Shown here: piece by piece, positions 60,188 to 64,000 of the stretch
Layout of the letters: each line of letters starts with the position of its first letter
Position numbering within the stretch: position 1 is the stretch's first letter
From: Clostridium neonatale
GTDB taxonomy: Bacteria; Bacillota; Clostridia; Clostridiales; Clostridiaceae
Reading direction: 5' to 3'
DNA length: 64,000 bases
Assembly: GCF_001458595.1 (NCBI RefSeq)
Contig: NZ_LN890326.1
Span: forward strand, 22,752 to 86,751
The notes under the pieces: generated by a model
What the model saw: only the letters and a program-made list of their open reading frames with translations
What the model was told of the DNA's origin: nothing
Database searches by the model: none
Made by a program: the position numbers and the translations under genes

Positions 60188-61081
60188 CTATTTACTTTGG
60201 TTAATGTATATATAGTATGCTCCCTTGGTTGGTGAAATATCATCATCTACTATTTCATCAATACACATATTTTCTCTTAGATAATTTTCAAAAGCGCTTC
60301 TAACAACTTTTGCTTTTCTTATTACGCCACCAACTAATGCTACTGAACAACTTTCAAATCCTAACTTTTTGTATAACTTTTCTACTGTTTTAGCTAGTTC
60401 TATTCCTTGCTCACATAAAATATTTTTAGATATATAGTCGTCGTCTTCTCCAAGTCTTGCAACTATAGGGGCTATTGATGCAATGTCGTCCTTAGTTGAT
60501 GAATATACAAATTCAGTAATATCATTAACACATTCAATTTGTAATTTTTCTAATATGCTCTTTGTTAGTTTTGATTGTGGTAATGATTCTTCTTCTTCTT
60601 TTATCATTCTTTGGATAGCACATATTGCCACTTTATATCCGCTACCTTCATCACCTAGAAGATTTCCCCATCCACCACATCTTGAAGATCTTCCGCTATT
60701 TATACCAAATGCAATTGATCCTGTTCCTGCTATAGTTAGAATTCCATCTTTTCCTTTTAACATAGCTTTTAAAGCAATCTCAGCATCATTCATAACTTCT
60801 ACTGTTACGTTTATTTGCGACTGTATCTTTTCTTTTATTAACTTAGAATTATTCCCTACTTCTGCTCCAGCTGCCCCGATATAAATTCCATCTAAATCTT
60901 CACAACCTAAGTCAGAAGCAATCTCTGTTATCGCATCTGATATATTAGCTAAAGCTATTTCCGTATTGTTTAATAAATTTCCAAAACCTTTTATAGAGCT
61001 TTTTATACATTCACCATTTAAGTTATAAGCTGCTGCTTCTGTTTTTGTACCTCCAGCATCAACACCTATTACATACTTCAT
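60188..61081 (-). CDS. BadF/BcrA-type ATPase, MurK-like amino-sugar kinase
   Basis: A 297-residue ASKHA-fold kinase. The first phosphate motif is VIGVDAGGTKTEAAAYN, the second GILTIAGTGSIAFGI and the adenosine motif SVALVGGVIRKAKVV. Clostridial MurK of this family phosphorylates N-acetylmuramate and N-acetylglucosamine. Start ATG 61079-61081 lies behind AAGAAGG; an in-frame start further upstream gives an atypical N terminus. In this operon it would phosphorylate the unphosphorylated sugar released by the MupG-like hydrolase. Confidence 0.87.
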   Translation of the reverse strand: MKYVIGVDAGGTKTEAAAYNLNGECIKSSIKGFGNLLNNTEIALANISDAITEIASDLGCEDLDGIYIGAAGAEVGNNSKLIKEKIQSQINVTVEVMNDAEIALKAMLKGKDGILTIAGTGSIAFGINSGRSSRCGGWGNLLGDEGSGYKVAICAIQRMIKEEEESLPQSKLTKSILEKLQIECVNDITEFVYSSTKDDIASIAPIVARLGEDDDYISKNILCEQGIELAKTVEKLYKKLGFESCSVALVGGVIRKAKVVRSAFENYLRENMCIDEIVDDDISPTKGAYYIYINQSK

Positions 61082-61119
61082 ACTAAACCCTTCTTTCTTA
61101 CTCAACTGGAAAAGTAATT

Positions 61120-61425
61120 CTACTTACTTTGAATTATTTCGTGTATATCTATCAATTCTACTGCTAAATCCTTCAAAGTCATACTTGTCATTAAGTGATC
61201 TTGTGCATGAACTAATAACAATGATACTTCTGCTTTATTTCCTGCTGCCTCGTTTTGTATTAATGAAGTTTGAACCTTATGAGATTCCACTTGTTCTTTA
61301 TCTGCTTTCTCAATTAGCTCTTTAGCTTCCTCTATATTACCTCTTTTGGCAGCCTGAATTGCTTCCATTGAATAACTTCTTACTTCACCACTGTGTAATA
61401 TAAGATTCATTATTATTTCTTCCAT
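61120..61425 (-). CDS. PTS lactose/cellobiose-family IIA component (second operon)
   Basis: A 101-residue three-helix phosphocarrier with the conserved His in SLLLVHAQDHLMTS. AAGGAGAA precedes ATG 61425. It follows the IIB gene by 46 bp and precedes the kinase. Confidence 0.93.
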   Translation of the reverse strand: MEEIIMNLILHSGEVRSYSMEAIQAAKRGNIEEAKELIEKADKEQVESHKVQTSLIQNEAAGNKAEVSLLLVHAQDHLMTSMTLKDLAVELIDIHEIIQSK

Positions 61426-61471
61426 AACTATTCTCCTTCTATGCTACGTCCAAATACTCTGTAATATCTTA

Positions 61472-61777
61472 TTATTTAATAAGATCTAATGCTTGTTTTA
61501 ACACTTTTTCACCATTCATTGTTCCATAATCTACTGCATTTATAACTTCTACTGGTATGCCTTTAGATTCTACACTCTTTTTTATTTTTGATAGTAGAAA
61601 TCTTACTTGAGGTCCCAACAATATTACGTCTGTATCATCAATTCTGTCTTTTAGTTCAGCTTCTGCAGTTGCATTTATTTCACATTCAATTTTTTGATTT
61701 TCTGCTGATGCCTGCATTTTAGATACTAATAAACTTGTCGACATTCCAGCTGAACATACTAATAATATTCTTTTCAT
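61472..61777 (-). CDS. PTS lactose/cellobiose-family IIB component (second operon)
   Basis: A 101-residue phosphocarrier with the phosphorylatable Cys in RILLVCSAGMSTSLLV. The start is ATG 61775-61777 behind AAGGAGG; a longer in-frame reading has no ribosome binding site. It is the first gene of the operon, 44 bp beyond the -12/-24 promoter. Confidence 0.92.
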   Translation of the reverse strand: MKRILLVCSAGMSTSLLVSKMQASAENQKIECEINATAEAELKDRIDDTDVILLGPQVRFLLSKIKKSVESKGIPVEVINAVDYGTMNGEKVLKQALDLIK

Positions 61778-61820
61778 GATAACTTCCTCCTTATTATTTT
61801 TATTTACACTAATATATATA

Positions 61821-61836
61821 GCAATTATCATGCCAA
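61821..61836 (-). promoter_or_regulatory. Sigma-54 (-12/-24) promoter of the second PTS operon
   Basis: The minus strand reads TTGGCATGATAATTGC. GG at -24 and GC at -12 are 12 bases apart as required for sigma-54, matching the consensus TTGGCACG-N4-TTGCW. It lies between the LevR-type gene and the IIB gene. Confidence 0.92.
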
Positions 61837-61897
61837 AGTCCATAAATCTTATCTTCCATTATAAATGCCTGTAATCGTCATCTTAGGTGTATTATTA

Positions 61898-61980
61898 ACT
61901 GTGTAATTTAAGTTATTTAGTGTGTAATATATAAATACACACTCTTTATTTTACACACTATGATGATTATTTTACACAGT
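61898..61980 (-). promoter_or_regulatory. Palindromic array of activator repeats (putative LevR enhancer)
   Basis: Four nonamers in symmetric array: ACTGTGTAA (61898), AGTGTGTAA (61919), TTACACACT (61951) and TTACACAGT (61972), plus an extra ACACACT (61937). The outer and inner pairs share one centre at about 61939, and each same-sense pair is 21 bp apart, two helical turns. The array is 62-160 bp upstream of the sigma-54 promoter, a normal enhancer distance. Confidence 0.82.
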
Positions 61981-61983
61981 TTA

Positions 61984-64000
61984 TTAGTTCTCTATAATCA
62001 TCCTTACTATATGAGCTAATTCATCATCTCCAACATTAATTTTATAAGTATTTTCGATTAGCTTAAGTGCCTTTTTAACTAATATAAACTCTCTGTTTTT
62101 ATTATGTCTGTAGTTTTCTAAGTCCTTAAACTTGACTTCTTTCTTTCCATTTACTAATCTTTCTATTAAGAATGCTGTGTGAATTAAAATTCCAATTTTA
62201 ATTTCATGTTTTATTTTGATTTGCAAACTCTCTTCTATATTAGTTATAGTATCTCTTATATTTGCAACCATATTTTTACAATTGATATCTTTTATGTGTA
62301 TTTGCCCTTCTAATGATCTTGTAATCTTTAAAAATTCTTGTTCAACTTCAATTAAATTTTCTAATTGTTCAATTCCTTTATTCAAAAACACTTCTTGAGC
62401 TGATATAAATGGCACTCCATCTATAAATATATTTACAGTACCAACTATAGCAAGTATTGTGTATTTTTCTTTTAATGTTTTTACTTTCTTCAAAAAGTCC
62501 TTTTTATCTAAAATGTTTAATGGTATTACTTTAATCTTGTTAGAATCATTTAAAGATGAAAGTATTCTATCTTTTATTTTTTCTGCTGCACCTTCTCCTG
62601 TAAAGCATGTTGTTATTATTGCAAGTTCTTTATCAACTGTATAATCTTCTTTTTCCATCTGTATTGATAATCTTCCTATCTCTTGACAAGAAGTATATAT
62701 ACTTTCAAGATTCCTACCATTTAAAGCCTTTCTTCCCGCTTCAAGTACTGTTAATGTTGTAACCATATCTATTGTTTTTATTTGTATTCCTAACTCACTT
62801 GATATAATTTCGCCAAAATTAATTAGAGACCCCATGTCAACCAGCATCAACACGCCTTTATCATTTTTCATTTTTGATATTTCTTCTTTTGCAATTTGAA
62901 GCATATCTTCTGCTTTCATTGTTAATGGCATATCTAATGCTTTTACATATTCTTCTCCAATTAATGTATTAGCAACTTCAACCATACTTGTTGCAGTATT
63001 TCTTCCATGCATAATTACTAAGACGTTTACCTTTTCTTCAAGCAGCTCATTATTTTCTTCTCTACTGGCTGCTAAAAACATAGTTATATAACCAATTTCA
63101 TCTAGTGGTGCTTCTATATTAAATTTATTTTCTACTATTTTGACTATTTCCATTGCTACCATAAATTCTTCTCTGTATTGTGCTCTAATTAAGTTGATCT
63201 TTGGATGACGTATTTTTATTCCTAATGTCATTCTTTCAATACTTCCTTGCAAATGTAAAGCCAATCCAAAATAAACCTTTTGTTCAAATTCTCTGTTTAG
63301 TTTATTTGATGCTATTTGTAACATCTCTTCAACTATATTTATTAGCTTAATATCGACTACTTTTGAAAGTTCACTTTTTTCAATTTCATTACTTAAGCTA
63401 CTTATATATTTTTTAAAATGTTCTTCTAAATCAATGTTTAAAAGATCATTCATTTTTTCTTCATCTATTCCTTGTGCCTTTAACTCTTCCATTTTCTTTT
63501 CTATCATGGAATAAAAGCTTAAGTTCGTTATATCCTTGTCTGAATCATTTTCTAAATTCAGTGGTATTAAAACATCTTCTTTATTTGAAAATTGTACAAT
63601 ATCACTCATATTGTTTGATATTTTTTCTACTTCTTTTCTATGTGACTTTAAATTTATGATTCCTTTTTGAACTCTTGATTGTAGTTCACTTTGATCTATT
63701 AATATGAAATTACTTTTATTAACCTTATAATTTAAGAATGCCTTTGCACATGATAATTGTACATCGCTTCTTAATTGCCCTATATTGTTATTACAATCAT
63801 AAAGCAAAAATGATATTATTGAATTTTTGCTTATATATATGCTCTTTCCGAGTCTAACCGACTCTTCTTTAATGAAAGATTCTAAAAGTAAGTATCTTTC
63901 TTCTAATGTTCTCTCTCTTAATGGCGGTAAAATTATTGTCATAGGAATTCTTCTTGTGAAAGTCTTTAAAATAAATTATTGCGGGTCTTCAGTAGTTTCC
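61984..64000 (-). pseudogene. LevR-type sigma-54 activator, broken by an in-frame stop and cut by window edge
   Basis: LevR-family activators have an AAA+ sigma-54 domain, two PRDs and EIIA/EIIB-like modules. Here the part from ATG 63942 down gives 652 residues: the end of the AAA+ domain (LPPLRERTLEERYLLLESF), PRD1, an EIIA-Man-like module (VLVIMHGRNTATSMVEVAN), an EIIB-like stretch and PRD2. Upstream the same frame still encodes family residues (LKTFTRRIP, before that ETTEDPQ) but is interrupted by TAA at 63976-63978. The family length (about 940) agrees with one continuous gene. Without an intact AAA+ domain the product should not activate sigma-54 transcription. A sequencing error is the main alternative. 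Confidence 0.8.

Noticed and set aside
61870..61883. cre-like site (CcpA) in the sigma-54 operon leader
   Set aside because: Two mismatches to the consensus in a short AT-rich stretch; not enough to call.

Overview
The window is AT-rich DNA from a solvent- or butyrate-forming Clostridium sensu stricto. The evidence is the complete crt-bcd-etfB-etfA-hbd butyryl-CoA operon next to rex, a clostridial Hbd of the C. beijerinckii / C. saccharobutylicum / C. butyricum type, strong GGAGG ribosome binding sites, frequent TTG and GTG starts, and many clostridial conserved hypothetical families. The species cannot be fixed from the sequence alone. Nearly all genes lie on the minus strand.

Layout. Positions 1-1617 hold a minus-strand tRNA array of 17 genes (one cut by the window edge), built around a tandemly duplicated seven-tRNA block and driven by near-consensus promoters. 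1.9-4.8 kb is an AIR-synthase-like / rph / rdgB / phosphodiesterase operon. 4.9-9 kb holds an unknown helical protein, an oligopeptide-type binding protein, a small membrane protein and a CD3324-family regulator. 9.2-17.3 kb holds pcrA, ligA, a small membrane protein and gatCAB. 17.8-24.7 kb holds an rRNA pseudouridine synthase, a cytoplasmic-looking lytic transglycosylase, a repeat protein with triple-tyrosine modules, yaiI, pgi and an acidic Cys-tailed protein. 25-29 kb is accessory: yjdF behind a likely yjdF riboswitch, a FliB-type methylase, a truncated monooxygenase fragment, an orphan phage replisome-organizer protein and a Tudor-like protein behind an attenuator-like hairpin. 29.3-35.7 kb holds guaA, guaB (behind a guanine riboswitch), a lone pseudopilin and groESL with a CIRCE operator. 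36-40.8 kb holds an HNH protein, an OGG-type glycosylase, a C_GCAxxG_C_C protein, a complete IS3-family element and an iron alcohol dehydrogenase. 40.9-46.8 kb is the butyryl-CoA operon and rex.

47-64 kb is a sugar-uptake region. A beta-glucoside PTS operon (IIB-IIC-IIA-GH1) stands opposite its PRD-type regulator. After small accessory genes comes a second PTS operon (IIB-IIA-MurK-like kinase-MupG-like hydrolase-IIC, then nagB). It has a sigma-54 promoter and a symmetric array of upstream repeats, and its neighbouring LevR-type activator gene carries an in-frame stop codon within the AAA+ domain. I read this operon as uptake and breakdown of an amino-sugar disaccharide, possibly MurNAc-GlcNAc from cell-wall turnover.

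Most of the window is ordinary core genome. The points most worth a second look are the broken LevR gene with its enhancer array, the duplicated tRNA block, a possible small RNA at 17.6 kb, the leader of the CD3324-family gene, the attenuator-like leader at 29.15 kb, and the gene fragments at 27.0, 47.1 and 54.8 kb.
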